From an uncultured Oscillospiraceae bacterium (GTDB lineage: Bacteria; Bacillota; Clostridia; Oscillospirales; Oscillospiraceae), in the NCBI GenBank assembly GCA_944387065.1, contig CALXDM010000003.1, positions 124,001-188,000 on the forward strand: a stretch of 64,000 nucleotides of DNA, written 5' to 3'. This document shows, one piece after another, positions 17,809 to 26,301 of this stretch. Position 1 is the first letter of the stretch. Each line of letters opens with the position of its first letter. A model generated the notes under the pieces. The model was not told where the DNA came from and made no database searches. It saw only the letters and a program-made list of their open reading frames with translations. A program made the position numbers and the translations under genes.

Positions 17809-18366
17809 ATGGCAGCGTCAAACCAGCGCAGGACAAGACGATACAGCACATACGGCAACGTGGCCTATCAGCTTCAGCCGGAGCGGGACGACCCGCGCCG
17901 CGCCGTCCAACGGCCCGGCCGGGACAGCCAGCGGGGCGGCAAGCCGCGGGTGCAGCCCCGGGCCACGCCGGTCTCCCGCCCCCAAGTGGAGGTGCGCCCC
18001 CAGGGAGCGGTGTCCCTCTTTGCCATCGTGGGGTTTCTGGCCGTGGCGGCGTGCGCGCTGCTGTTGGTGATGACCAGCGCCCGCCTGGCGGTGGTCCGGG
18101 ACGAGACAGTGGAGCTGCGCACGGCCCTGACGGAGCTGGAGGACGAGGCGCGGAGCCTGCGCACCGAGTATGAGATGGCCTTTGACCTGGCGGAGATCGA
18201 GCGGCAGATGACGGCGGACGGCTCCATGGTGAAGGCCAACCCCAGCCAGACGGTGTACCTGGACCTGTCAGAGCGGGACAACGTGGTCTACTACGAGGCG
18301 GCCCAGGAGGGGATCGTCGGCCTGATCCGGCGCACCGAGGAGTTCCTGGCCGGCCTGCTGGCATAA
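17809..18366 (+). CDS. ftsL: FtsL-like cell division protein
   Basis: This 185-residue bitopic protein has a long basic, Gln/Arg/Pro-rich cytoplasmic N-terminus (about residues 1-65), one transmembrane helix at about residues 66-87 (VSLFAIVGFLAVAACALLLV) and an extracytoplasmic coiled coil with leucine heptads (VELRTALTELEDEARSLRTE). The position between rsmH and the transpeptidase gene and the topology fit FtsL, which with FtsQ/DivIB and DivIC activates septal wall synthesis. FtsL sequences are poorly conserved, so context carries much of the call. CAAAGGAGCGGTG precedes the ATG. Confidence 0.72.
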   Translation: MAASNQRRTRRYSTYGNVAYQLQPERDDPRRAVQRPGRDSQRGGKPRVQPRATPVSRPQVEVRPQGAVSLFAIVGFLAVAACALLLVMTSARLAVVRDETVELRTALTELEDEARSLRTEYEMAFDLAEIERQMTADGSMVKANPSQTVYLDLSERDNVVYYEAAQEGIVGLIRRTEEFLAGLLA

Positions 18367-18423
18367 TCCGGGCTGGGCCGGACATAGACTGTACTGCCAA
18401 AGGGACCGAATATCAAAACACAC

Positions 18424-18460
18424 GGGGGGCGTAAGAAGATACCGGATTCTTACGCCCCCC
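18424..18460 (+). other. Strong hairpin without T-run between ftsL and pbp
   Basis: A perfect 14-bp stem pairs 18424-18437 with 18447-18460 around a 9-base loop. No T-run follows on the plus strand. It lies in a 149-base gap inside an otherwise tightly packed operon, which suggests RNA processing, partial termination or mRNA stabilisation. Confidence 0.7.
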
Positions 18461-18515
18461 TCCAGCAACTGACGGGTCTTCCGCCCCGTCCCCTCATCGG
18501 AAAAGGAGCGACCAG

Positions 18516-20960
18516 ATGCGCAAGAAAATCCCAGAACCCAGCCGCCCGTCCGGCAAAAGCAACCGCAGCCTGTTCCGGCGCACCATTGTCCTCATGGCGC
18601 TGCTGGGGGTGGCGTTCTTCCTCCCGATGGTGGCCCAGCTCTGGAAGCTGCAGATCACCCAGCACGACTACTGGCAGCAGCGGGCGGCCAACCAGCAGAC
18701 CATGGATGTGGAGGTGGACTCCGGGCGGGGCACCATCTATGACAGCCAGGGGGAGGTGCTGGCCATCTCCGCCACCACCTACAACCTGATCCTCTCCCCG
18801 GCGGACCTGACGAGGAACGTGGACGCGCTGGCCGAGAGCAGCGACCGGCTGCAGGATGAGGACGGCCGAACAGACCCGGAAAAGGTGCAGGCGCTGCTGG
18901 ACGAGACCAGGCAGAATGTGGCGCAGTTTCTGGCCGGGCTGCTGGACCAGGACGAGGTGCGCTTCCTGACCCGGTTGGAGCGGACCGACTCCTACTATGA
19001 GCAGCTGGCCACCTACCTGGAGGAGGACGTAGCTGAGCAGGTGCGGGAGTTCATCGCCGGATATTCTGAGCAGACGGGCTGGAACGTGGGCATGTCCAGC
19101 ATCCTCTACCTGGTGGAGACCGCCCAGCGCTACTATCCCCAGTCGTCTACCGCGTCCCACATCCTGGGCTTCATCTCCGAGAACGAGGACAGCGGGGGGA
19201 AGCGGGTGGGCGCCCAGGGGTTGGAGGCGGCCTATCAGGACCTGCTCAGCGGCACCTCCGGCCTGGTGGTCACGGGCAGGACCGCCCTGGGCAGCGAGCT
19301 TTTGACCAGCTATGAGGAATATTTTGACGGTCAGAATGGGTATGATCTCCACCTGACCATCGACGCCAACATCCAGGCCATGGCCGAGCAGACTCTGGCC
19401 GAGGGGATCGAGACTTACGACGTGCAAAACGGAGGGTTTTGCCTGGTGATGGACCCATCCACCGGTGCGATCCTGGCCATGGCCAGTTCCCCAGATTTTG
19501 ACCCCAACGACTACGACGCCATCATCACCCAGAGCCTGCAGGAGCAGTTGGACGCGGTGGCTGCCCAGTACGGAGCGGACAGCGAGGAGTATGCCCAGGC
19601 GTGGAGAGCGGCGTACAACAGCCAGCTGCTCAACAAGGCGGTGAGCTTCACCTACGAGCCCGGCTCCGTGTTCAAGCCCCTCACCGTGGCCATCGCCCTG
19701 GAGGAAGGGATCATCGATCCGGACGACCACTACTACTGCGGCGGTTCCAAGGTGGTGGGGGACCGGACGATTGGTTGTCACAACCGCAACGGCCATGGGG
19801 ACCAGACGGTGACCCAGGCGCTGGAGAACTCCTGCAACGTGGCCCTGATGGACATCGGCGAGCAGATTGGCGCGGAGCTGATGTGGCAGTATTTTGAGGA
19901 CTACGGCCTGAAGGACATCACCGGCATCGACCTGGCCGGAGAGGAGGACAGCATCTTCTGGGAGGAGGACACCTTCAAAGGCCCCTATGGGGCCCAGTCG
20001 GTGGCGGTGGCCTCCTTCGGCCAGACCTTCCGCATCACCCCCATCCAGATGATCCGCTCCTTTGCCAGCGTCATCAACGGCGGCCACCTGCTCACCCCCT
20101 ACCTGGTGCAGTCGGTTACCGACGAGGACGGCAATACCGTGTACTACCACGAGACGCAGGAGGTGCGCCAGGTGATCAGCGAGACCACCTCGGCCACCAT
20201 CCGGGGTATGCTGGAGAGCGTGGTGAGCAACGGCTCGGGCCATAACGCCTATATGGCCGGTTACCGCATCGCGGGCAAGACGGGCACCTCGGAAAAGATC
20301 GACGAGGACAGCGGCGACGTCATCTGCTCCTTCATGGGCTTTGCCCCGGTGGATAACCCCCAGGTGCTGGTGCTGCTGGCTTACGATTCGCCCCGGCGCT
20401 CCGCCCCCGGCTCCAATTATACAGCATCGGGCACCTACATCAGCGGGGGCAACATCACTGCGCCCATGGCCGGGCAGCTCATTGCGGACATTCTGGACTA
20501 TCTGGATGTGGAGAAGCAGTACACCACCGAGGAGCTGGCCGGCAGTGACACGGCCATGATCCAGGTCACCGGCAACGAGCTGACCCGAGCCATCACCCGG
20601 CTGCAAGACCAGGGGCTGAATGCCCGCACGGTGGGCACCGGAAACACGGTCACCGCCCAGGTGCCAGCCGCAGGGGTGGTGATCCCCGGGGGATCCACTG
20701 TGATCCTTTACCTGGGTGATCAGGTGCCGGAGGAGCAGGTGGAGGTGCCAAACGTGTCCGGGATGTCTCCCACCCGGGCCAAGGAGGCGCTGGAGAACAT
20801 AGGGTTGTTCCTGCGCTCCACCGGCGCTGCTAGCTACCAGGACGCCGGGGTGGAGGCCATCAGCCAGTCCATCCAGGCGGGCTCTTCGGTGGCCCCGGGC
20901 ACCGTGGTGGAGGTGCAGTTTGCCAGCGCCGTGATCGACTATGCCGTCCAGAACGCATAG
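18516..20960 (+). CDS. spoVD: PASTA-domain class B penicillin-binding protein (SpoVD/FtsI-like)
   Basis: This 814-residue peptidoglycan transpeptidase has a short cytoplasmic tail, a transmembrane anchor near residues 27-46, a dimerisation domain, then the catalytic domain with active-site Ser384 in SVFK, SCN at 439-441 and KTGTSEK at 588. Two PASTA repeats end the protein (about 685-732 and 740-805). This layout matches SpoVD (spore cortex) and PBP2B (septum) of Bacillus; only one such gene is in the cluster, so it may serve either role. CATCGGAAAAGGAGCGACC supplies the ribosome-binding site. It lies upstream of a degenerate Mur ligase. Confidence 0.9.
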   Translation: MRKKIPEPSRPSGKSNRSLFRRTIVLMALLGVAFFLPMVAQLWKLQITQHDYWQQRAANQQTMDVEVDSGRGTIYDSQGEVLAISATTYNLILSPADLTRNVDALAESSDRLQDEDGRTDPEKVQALLDETRQNVAQFLAGLLDQDEVRFLTRLERTDSYYEQLATYLEEDVAEQVREFIAGYSEQTGWNVGMSSILYLVETAQRYYPQSSTASHILGFISENEDSGGKRVGAQGLEAAYQDLLSGTSGLVVTGRTALGSELLTSYEEYFDGQNGYDLHLTIDANIQAMAEQTLAEGIETYDVQNGGFCLVMDPSTGAILAMASSPDFDPNDYDAIITQSLQEQLDAVAAQYGADSEEYAQAWRAAYNSQLLNKAVSFTYEPGSVFKPLTVAIALEEGIIDPDDHYYCGGSKVVGDRTIGCHNRNGHGDQTVTQALENSCNVALMDIGEQIGAELMWQYFEDYGLKDITGIDLAGEEDSIFWEEDTFKGPYGAQSVAVASFGQTFRITPIQMIRSFASVINGGHLLTPYLVQSVTDEDGNTVYYHETQEVRQVISETTSATIRGMLESVVSNGSGHNAYMAGYRIAGKTGTSEKIDEDSGDVICSFMGFAPVDNPQVLVLLAYDSPRRSAPGSNYTASGTYISGGNITAPMAGQLIADILDYLDVEKQYTTEELAGSDTAMIQVTGNELTRAITRLQDQGLNARTVGTGNTVTAQVPAAGVVIPGGSTVILYLGDQVPEEQVEVPNVSGMSPTRAKEALENIGLFLRSTGAASYQDAGVEAISQSIQAGSSVAPGTVVEVQFASAVIDYAVQNA

Positions 20961-21483
20961 CGGGCCGGAGGCCATCGCGGTGGTGGGGGGCGGAGACACG
21001 TTGACGGCGGGGCTGCTGGGCGGACTCACCGGCTGCCCGGTGGAGCGGCTCACCCCCTGCCAGGCGGTGGCGGCGGCCCAGGAGGGGCGCCGGTACCGGG
21101 CGGTGGTGGTGGAGAACTTCGAACCCCGGGACCGGCGCAGCCTGTCGGGCTGTGCCGCCGCCCGCTGGGCGCTGTCCCAGCGGGCGCAGGTTACGGTGGT
21201 GGCGCTGGACGACCAGGAGGGCCGCCGGCTGGCCGCCGAGCTGCCTGGACGGGTCTACGCCTACTCCGACGGTCGGCCTCAGGCCGACCTGACGGCTAAG
21301 AATGTGCGCCTGCGGGCCGATCGGCTGGAGTTTGAGGCCCTGACAGACGGGGGGCTGACCCGGGTACGAGTGCCCCTGGGGGACCGGCCCCGGCTGTACG
21401 ACCACCTGGCCGCCCTGGCTGGCGCGCTGGCGGTGGGGATGCCGCTGGAGCGGGCGGCGCGGCTGTTGGAGCAGCGGGAGTAG
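20941..21483 (+). CDS. Degenerate Mur ligase-like protein (pseudo-MurE/F)
   Basis: This 180-residue protein resembles only the central domain of Mur ligases. VVALDDQEGRRLAAELPG, then LTAKNVRLRADRLEFEAL and LYDHLAALAGALAVGMPLE match in order the MurE-type segments NADDxxGRRLA, the DVRAxNVRL strand and the xNxxNALAA-ALALGxPLE helix. The expected P-loop (GTNGKT) is replaced by VVGGGDTLTAG with no lysine, and the UDP-binding N-terminal and amino-acid-binding C-terminal domains are absent. It therefore cannot be a normal ligase. It occupies the murE/murF slot between pbp and mraY. The ATG at 20941 overlaps pbp; a GTG at 20980 with GGAGG eight bases upstream is an attractive alternative start. Confidence 0.6.
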   Translation: MPSRTHSGPEAIAVVGGGDTLTAGLLGGLTGCPVERLTPCQAVAAAQEGRRYRAVVVENFEPRDRRSLSGCAAARWALSQRAQVTVVALDDQEGRRLAAELPGRVYAYSDGRPQADLTAKNVRLRADRLEFEALTDGGLTRVRVPLGDRPRLYDHLAALAGALAVGMPLERAARLLEQRE

Positions 21484-21512
21484 ACAAAAGACAGGAGATG
21501 GAGGTCATCCCT

Positions 21513-22499
21513 ATGAGAATGGTATTGGCGGGCCTGCTGGCCTTTGTGGTCTCCGCGGTGGTGGGGCGGTTTCTCATCCCCACCCTTCGGGCCATGAAGG
21601 CGGGGCAATCCATCAAGGAGATCGGGCCAAACTGGCACCGGGCCAAGCAGGGCACACCCACCATGGGTGGGATCATGTTCATGGTGGCCTGCGCGGTGGC
21701 GGTAGCCGTCTTTGGCTGGCAGGACCTGGCGGCGGGGGACTGGTCGGCCTTTTCTGTACTGGCCCTGGCCCTGCTGTATGGGGCCATCGGTTTTGTGGAC
21801 GACTACGCCAAGATCCGCAAGCGGGAGAACACCGGGCTGACCGCGGGGTGGAAGTTTTTGCTGCAGCTGGCGGTGGCCATCGCCTTCCTGGCCCTGCTGC
21901 GCCTGGGCGGGCACCTGTCCCCCAACCTGTATCTGCCCTTCATCAACCTGTCTGTGGGGTTGCCCTGGGCGGTATATCTGGTCTTTGCCGCCTTTGTGGT
22001 GGTGGGCTGCGTCAACGCTGTCAACCTCACCGATGGCCTGGACGGACTGGCCGGATCGGTGACGCTGCCGGTGGCGGTGTTCTTCGCAGTGCTCTCTGCC
22101 TGGTGGGACCGGGGGGCGGTGGGGGTGTTCGCCGGGGCGCTGGCCGGTGGCCTGCTGGGCTTCCTGCTCTACAACTTCCATCCGGCCAAGGTGTTCATGG
22201 GGGATACCGGCTCGCTGTTTTTGGGCGGGGCGGTGTGCGGCATGGCCTTTGCCCTGGACGTCCCCCTGGTGCTGGTGCCGGTGGGCATCATCTACATTGT
22301 GGAGACCATGAGCGACATCTTACAGGTGGGCTACTTCAAGCTGACCCACGGCAAGCGGATCTTCCGCATGGCTCCCCTGCACCACCACCTGGAGCTGGGC
22401 GGATGGGGAGAGGTGCGCATCGTGCTCACCTTCGCAGGCATCACCGTGGCCTTCTGCCTTCTGGCCTTTGTGGGGGTGATGTACCGCTACGGGATGTGA
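21513..22499 (+). CDS. mraY: Phospho-N-acetylmuramoyl-pentapeptide transferase MraY
   Basis: This 328-residue integral membrane enzyme transfers phospho-MurNAc-pentapeptide to undecaprenyl phosphate, forming lipid I. About ten transmembrane helices are visible. Catalytic-loop motifs are FVDDYAK near residue 93, NLTDGLDGLA near residue 171, FMGDTGSL near residue 228 and the HHHLE loop near residue 290. The ATG at 21513 is preferred because GGAGG at 21500-21504 is well spaced, whereas the ATG at 21498 has almost no spacing. It lies between the degenerate Mur ligase and ftsW; murD is not next to it. Confidence 0.96.
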   Translation: MRMVLAGLLAFVVSAVVGRFLIPTLRAMKAGQSIKEIGPNWHRAKQGTPTMGGIMFMVACAVAVAVFGWQDLAAGDWSAFSVLALALLYGAIGFVDDYAKIRKRENTGLTAGWKFLLQLAVAIAFLALLRLGGHLSPNLYLPFINLSVGLPWAVYLVFAAFVVVGCVNAVNLTDGLDGLAGSVTLPVAVFFAVLSAWWDRGAVGVFAGALAGGLLGFLLYNFHPAKVFMGDTGSLFLGGAVCGMAFALDVPLVLVPVGIIYIVETMSDILQVGYFKLTHGKRIFRMAPLHHHLELGGWGEVRIVLTFAGITVAFCLLAFVGVMYRYGM

Positions 22500-22567
22500 G
22501 CGCGGGAGAGACGGCGGATGGGATCCGACCTAGAGCAGAAAAATCCCCTGTGAGGAGGTGAGCGCCC

Positions 22568-23788
22568 TTGAGACGAAGGGCCAAACGGGATCTGACCGTG
22601 GAACAGCAGCTGGCCAGGGGGCCCATCGACCTGCCCTTTCTGGCGCTGGTGCTGCTGCTGACCATCATCGGGCTGGTCATGCTGCTGTCGGCCTCCTATG
22701 CCTCAGCCTACTATGACATAGAGGGGGAGACGGGGGGCAACCCCTATTACTACTTCCTGCGCCAGCTGACCTTTGCCGTGATTGGCCTGGTGGCCATGTT
22801 TGCCGTGACTAAGATCGACTACCAATGGCTGCGCCTATTGTCCATGCCAGCCATCTTCGCCTCGGTGGTGCTGCTGGTGCTGGTGCTCACCCCCCTGGGC
22901 CGGTCTGGGGGCGGGGCTCAGCGCTGGCTGAACCTGGGCATCCGCTTCCAGCCGCTGGAGGTGGCCAAGGTGTCCATCATCATGTTTTTCGCTGCCCGGC
23001 TGTCCAAGCGAAACGACCAACTCAAAGGCCCGCCGAAAAAGTGGAACCGGCGCAGCCTGACCGGGCGCGTCGGGGCCTTCCTGGAACGGATCGGCTTTCT
23101 GGAGCTGGTGCCCTACGGGGCAATCCTGCTGCTGGTGCTGTTCCTGCTCTACCAGCAGCCCCATATGTCGGGGATGATCCTGGTGCTACTGTCCGCCGCG
23201 GCGGTCCTGTTCGCCTCCGGCATCGGGCTGTACTGGTTCGTCGGGGCGGTCGTCCTGTCTGGTGGCGCGCTGTGGTTTCTCATCACTCAGACGGAGTATA
23301 TGACAGCCCGCATCAACGTCTGGTTGGACCCGCTCAGCGATCTGCAACACGGCGGCTACCAGCTTTGGCAGTCCCAGATTGCCATCGGCTCGGGCGGGCT
23401 GCTGGGGGTGGGGCTGGGCAACAGCCGGCAGAAGTACATGTTCCTGCCCGAGGAGCACAACGACTTCATCTTTGCCATCGTCTGCGAGGAGCTGGGGCTG
23501 GTGGGGGCCTGCCTGATCATCGCGCTGTTCGCCCTGCTCATCATCCGGGGCTTCTGGCTGGCCCTCCACGCCCGGGACCGGTTCGGCACCCTGCTCATCG
23601 TGGGGCTGACCGCACTGACGGCGGCCCAGGTGCTGCTCAACCTGGGAGTGGTCACCGGAGCGCTGCCCACCACCGGCATCTCGCTGCCCTTCTTCAGCTA
23701 TGGCGGCACCGCCCTGGTGGTGCAGCTGGCCTCCATGGGGGTGGTGATGGGGGTATCGAGGCAGATCGTGGCGCCAAAAGCGGAGTAG
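22568..23788 (+). CDS. ftsW: FtsW/RodA/SpoVE-family peptidoglycan glycosyltransferase
   Basis: This 406-residue SEDS-family polytopic protein polymerises lipid II into glycan strands together with a class B PBP. It has about ten transmembrane helices. Family motifs include GAQRWLNLGIRFQPLEVAK near residue 117 and the C-terminal ISLPFFSYGGTALV. The TTG start at 22568 has TGAGGAGGTGAG upstream, and the first residues are basic as usual. Position between mraY and murG, with a SpoVD-like PBP upstream, fits FtsW or its sporulation counterpart SpoVE; these cannot be separated by sequence alone. Confidence 0.92.
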   Translation: MRRRAKRDLTVEQQLARGPIDLPFLALVLLLTIIGLVMLLSASYASAYYDIEGETGGNPYYYFLRQLTFAVIGLVAMFAVTKIDYQWLRLLSMPAIFASVVLLVLVLTPLGRSGGGAQRWLNLGIRFQPLEVAKVSIIMFFAARLSKRNDQLKGPPKKWNRRSLTGRVGAFLERIGFLELVPYGAILLLVLFLLYQQPHMSGMILVLLSAAAVLFASGIGLYWFVGAVVLSGGALWFLITQTEYMTARINVWLDPLSDLQHGGYQLWQSQIAIGSGGLLGVGLGNSRQKYMFLPEEHNDFIFAIVCEELGLVGACLIIALFALLIIRGFWLALHARDRFGTLLIVGLTALTAAQVLLNLGVVTGALPTTGISLPFFSYGGTALVVQLASMGVVMGVSRQIVAPKAE

Positions 23789-23801
23789 GAGCGTGAGCGC
23801 G

Positions 23802-24917
23802 ATGCGTGTGGTATTCACCTGCGGCGGCTCGGCGGGCCATGTCAATCCGGCCCTGGCGGTGGCCCAGGTCTTTCAGGTGGAAGATCCCGGCTGCCAGATC
23901 CTGTTCATCGGGGCTGAGCGGGGGATGGAGCGGCGCCTGGTGGGCCAGGCGGGCTACCCCATCCGGACGGTACGGGTGTCCACCTTTGAGCGGGCCTGGG
24001 GGTGGAAGGTGCTGCGGCACAACCTGAAAAGCGCGGCGCAGGTACCCGTGGGCCGGCGGCAGGCGGCGGCCATCCTGCGTCAGTTCCGGCCTGACCTGGT
24101 GGTGGGGACGGGGGGATACGCCTCCTTCCCCGCGGTGCGGGAGGCGGCCCGGATGGGCATCCCCACCGCCATCCATGAGTCCAATGTCTCTCCGGGACTG
24201 ACCACCCGGGCGCTGGCGGACAAGGTGGACCTGGTCATGGTGGGCTTTCCCGAGGCGGCGGCCAGCTATCAGCGGGCCAAGCGGGTGGCGGTGACGGGCA
24301 CCCCTGTGCGGGGGGAGTTCTTCACCCTGGACCGGGCCCAGGCCCGGCAGGCCCTGGGCCTGCCCGACAGCCAGCCCCTGGTGGTGTCCTTCTGGGGCTC
24401 CCAGGGGGCCGGGCACATGAGCGCCCACACGGTGGAGCTGGTGGAGCGCTGGGCCTCTGAGGGGCGCAGGTTCCACTACATCCACGCCGCGGGCCGGGAC
24501 TATGACGAGATGCGCCAGGCGCTGGCGGCCCGGGGGGTGGAGGTGAGCGATCAGGAGGTGCGCCCCTACATCGACGATATGCCGGTGGTGATGGCGGCGG
24601 CAGACCTGGTCATCTGCCGGGCAGGGGCGTCCACCTTGGGGGAGCTCACCGCCCTGGGCAAGCCGGCCATCCTAGTGCCCTCCCCCTTTGTGGCGGCCAA
24701 CCACCAGTACAAGAACGCCAAGGTGCTGGCTGACCGGGGGGGCGCGCTGCTGATGGAGGAGGCGGGGTGCACGGGGGAGAGGCTGTACCGCGCTGCTCTG
24801 GAGCTGCTGGCCGATGGCAGCCGCCGCGCGGCCATGGGCCGGGCGCTCCGGGCGCTGGCAACCCCGAACGCGGCCCAGGACATCCACCGGACCCTGCTGG
24901 AGCTACTGGGCCGGTGA
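23802..24917 (+). CDS. murG: UDP-N-acetylglucosamine--N-acetylmuramyl-pentapeptide transferase MurG
   Basis: This 371-residue GT-B glycosyltransferase adds GlcNAc to lipid I, giving lipid II, on the inner face of the membrane. The N-terminal glycine loop CGGSAGHVNPALAV is the common clostridial variant of GGTGGH, a second glycine loop FWGSQGAGHMS lies near residue 197, and CRAGASTLGELTALGKPAILVP is the UDP-sugar-binding signature. The ATG at 23802 is chosen over GTG 23793 because TAGGAG is better spaced and the family starts directly with the beta-strand. Confidence 0.95.
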   Translation: MRVVFTCGGSAGHVNPALAVAQVFQVEDPGCQILFIGAERGMERRLVGQAGYPIRTVRVSTFERAWGWKVLRHNLKSAAQVPVGRRQAAAILRQFRPDLVVGTGGYASFPAVREAARMGIPTAIHESNVSPGLTTRALADKVDLVMVGFPEAAASYQRAKRVAVTGTPVRGEFFTLDRAQARQALGLPDSQPLVVSFWGSQGAGHMSAHTVELVERWASEGRRFHYIHAAGRDYDEMRQALAARGVEVSDQEVRPYIDDMPVVMAAADLVICRAGASTLGELTALGKPAILVPSPFVAANHQYKNAKVLADRGGALLMEEAGCTGERLYRAALELLADGSRRAAMGRALRALATPNAAQDIHRTLLELLGR

Positions 24918-24998
24918 GGGCCTGGCGGGGGTTGGGGAACGGGAACGGCCATTTCCACATAGGATGGAGGGATTTCATCCATGTGGGGAGGCTTTACC

Positions 24999-26276
24999 AT
25001 GAGCGTACTGTACATCCGCGGGGGCAAGCCGCTGGAGGGGGAGCTCACCGTCCAGGGGGCCAAGAACAGCGTACTGCCCATTCTGGCCGCCTGCCTGCTG
25101 GCGGGCGGGCCGGTGGAGCTGGACAACTGCCCCCGGCTGACCGACGTGGCGGCGGCGTTGGGTATCCTGCGCCACTTGGGCTGCCAGGCTGGGCAGGAGG
25201 GACACGCCATCACCGTAGATCCCAGGGGGGCCGTGGGCAGCGCCATCTCTGAGGGACAAATGCGCTCCATGCGCTCGTCCATCATCTTCCTGGGCCCGCT
25301 GCTGGCCCGCACCGGGCAGGCCCGTCTTACCTATCCCGGCGGCTGCGAGCTGGGGGCCCGGCCCATCGACCTGCACCTGTCCGCCATCCGGGCCCTGGGC
25401 TGCCAGGTGACCGAGGACGCGGGGGGGATCTACTGCCGGGGCCGGCCCGTGGGGGGCGAGGTGTACCTGACTCTGCCCAGCGTAGGGGCCACGGAGAACG
25501 CCATGCTGTGCGCGGTGGGCGCCAGCGGAGACAGCACCATTGTCAACGCCGCCCGAGAGCCGGAGATCGTGGACCTGCAAGGTTTCCTCAATGCCCTGGG
25601 GGCTCGGGTGCGGGGGGCAGGCAGCGGAGTCATCACGGTGGAGGGAGGCCGCCGCCTGGGCGGTGGGCACTATACCGTCATGGGCGACCGGATCGTGGCG
25701 GCCACCCTGCTGGCCGGAGTGGCGGCCGCAGGAGGGCATGTGGTGCTGCGGGGGGTGGACTGGCGCAGCCTGGCCACGGTGCTGTCCGTTTTCCACCAGG
25801 CGGGCTGCCAGGTGGCCAGCGGGGAGGATCGCGTGGAGCTGACCCGGGACCCCAGCTGCCCCCTGCAAGCGGTGCGGGAAATTATACATACCGCCCCCTA
25901 TCCCGGCTTTCCCACCGACGCCCAGGCCCCTGTGATGGCGGCGCTGGCTGCCAGCCGGGGCAGCACCTGGTTTGAGGAGAATATGTTTGACAGCCGCTAC
26001 CGCCATGTGGCAGAATTGCGGAGCATGGGAGCGGACATCACCGTGCGGGGCCGGACGGCCCTGGTGCGGGGGGTGGAACGGCTGCACGGAGCCCGGGTAA
26101 CGGCGGCCGACCTGCGGGGTGGCGGCGCGCTGGCGGTGGCCGCCCTGGGCGCCCGGGGGGAGAGCGTGCTGTCCGGTCTGCACCACGTGGACCGGGGATA
26201 TGAGTGCCTGGAAGGGATGCTGCGGCAGCTGGGCGGGCAGGCGCGCCGGGAGGATGAAGAGCCGGTCGCTTCGTGA
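24999..26276 (+). CDS. murA: UDP-N-acetylglucosamine 1-carboxyvinyltransferase MurA
   Basis: This 425-residue enzyme transfers enolpyruvate from PEP to UDP-GlcNAc, the first committed step of peptidoglycan synthesis and the target of fosfomycin. The substrate-binding QGAKNSVLP is near residue 22, and the catalytic cysteine lies in GGCELGARPIDLHL (about Cys116), so it is predicted fosfomycin-sensitive. The ATG at 24999 has GGGGAGG 8 bases upstream and gives the usual family N-terminus; the in-frame ATG at 24981 would add six residues. It lies between murG and ftsQ. Confidence 0.94.
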   Translation: MSVLYIRGGKPLEGELTVQGAKNSVLPILAACLLAGGPVELDNCPRLTDVAAALGILRHLGCQAGQEGHAITVDPRGAVGSAISEGQMRSMRSSIIFLGPLLARTGQARLTYPGGCELGARPIDLHLSAIRALGCQVTEDAGGIYCRGRPVGGEVYLTLPSVGATENAMLCAVGASGDSTIVNAAREPEIVDLQGFLNALGARVRGAGSGVITVEGGRRLGGGHYTVMGDRIVAATLLAGVAAAGGHVVLRGVDWRSLATVLSVFHQAGCQVASGEDRVELTRDPSCPLQAVREIIHTAPYPGFPTDAQAPVMAALAASRGSTWFEENMFDSRYRHVAELRSMGADITVRGRTALVRGVERLHGARVTAADLRGGGALAVAALGARGESVLSGLHHVDRGYECLEGMLRQLGGQARREDEEPVAS

Positions 26277-26301
26277 TGGACGGAAGAGGAGGTGACGCCA
26301 C

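Noticed and set aside
18450..21053. An 867-codon open frame on the minus strand opposite pbp
   Set aside because: It is the antisense shadow of the PASTA penicillin-binding protein; composition is His/Gly/Leu-rich without motifs. High GC makes such frames common, as also at 10728-12134 and 43233-44711.
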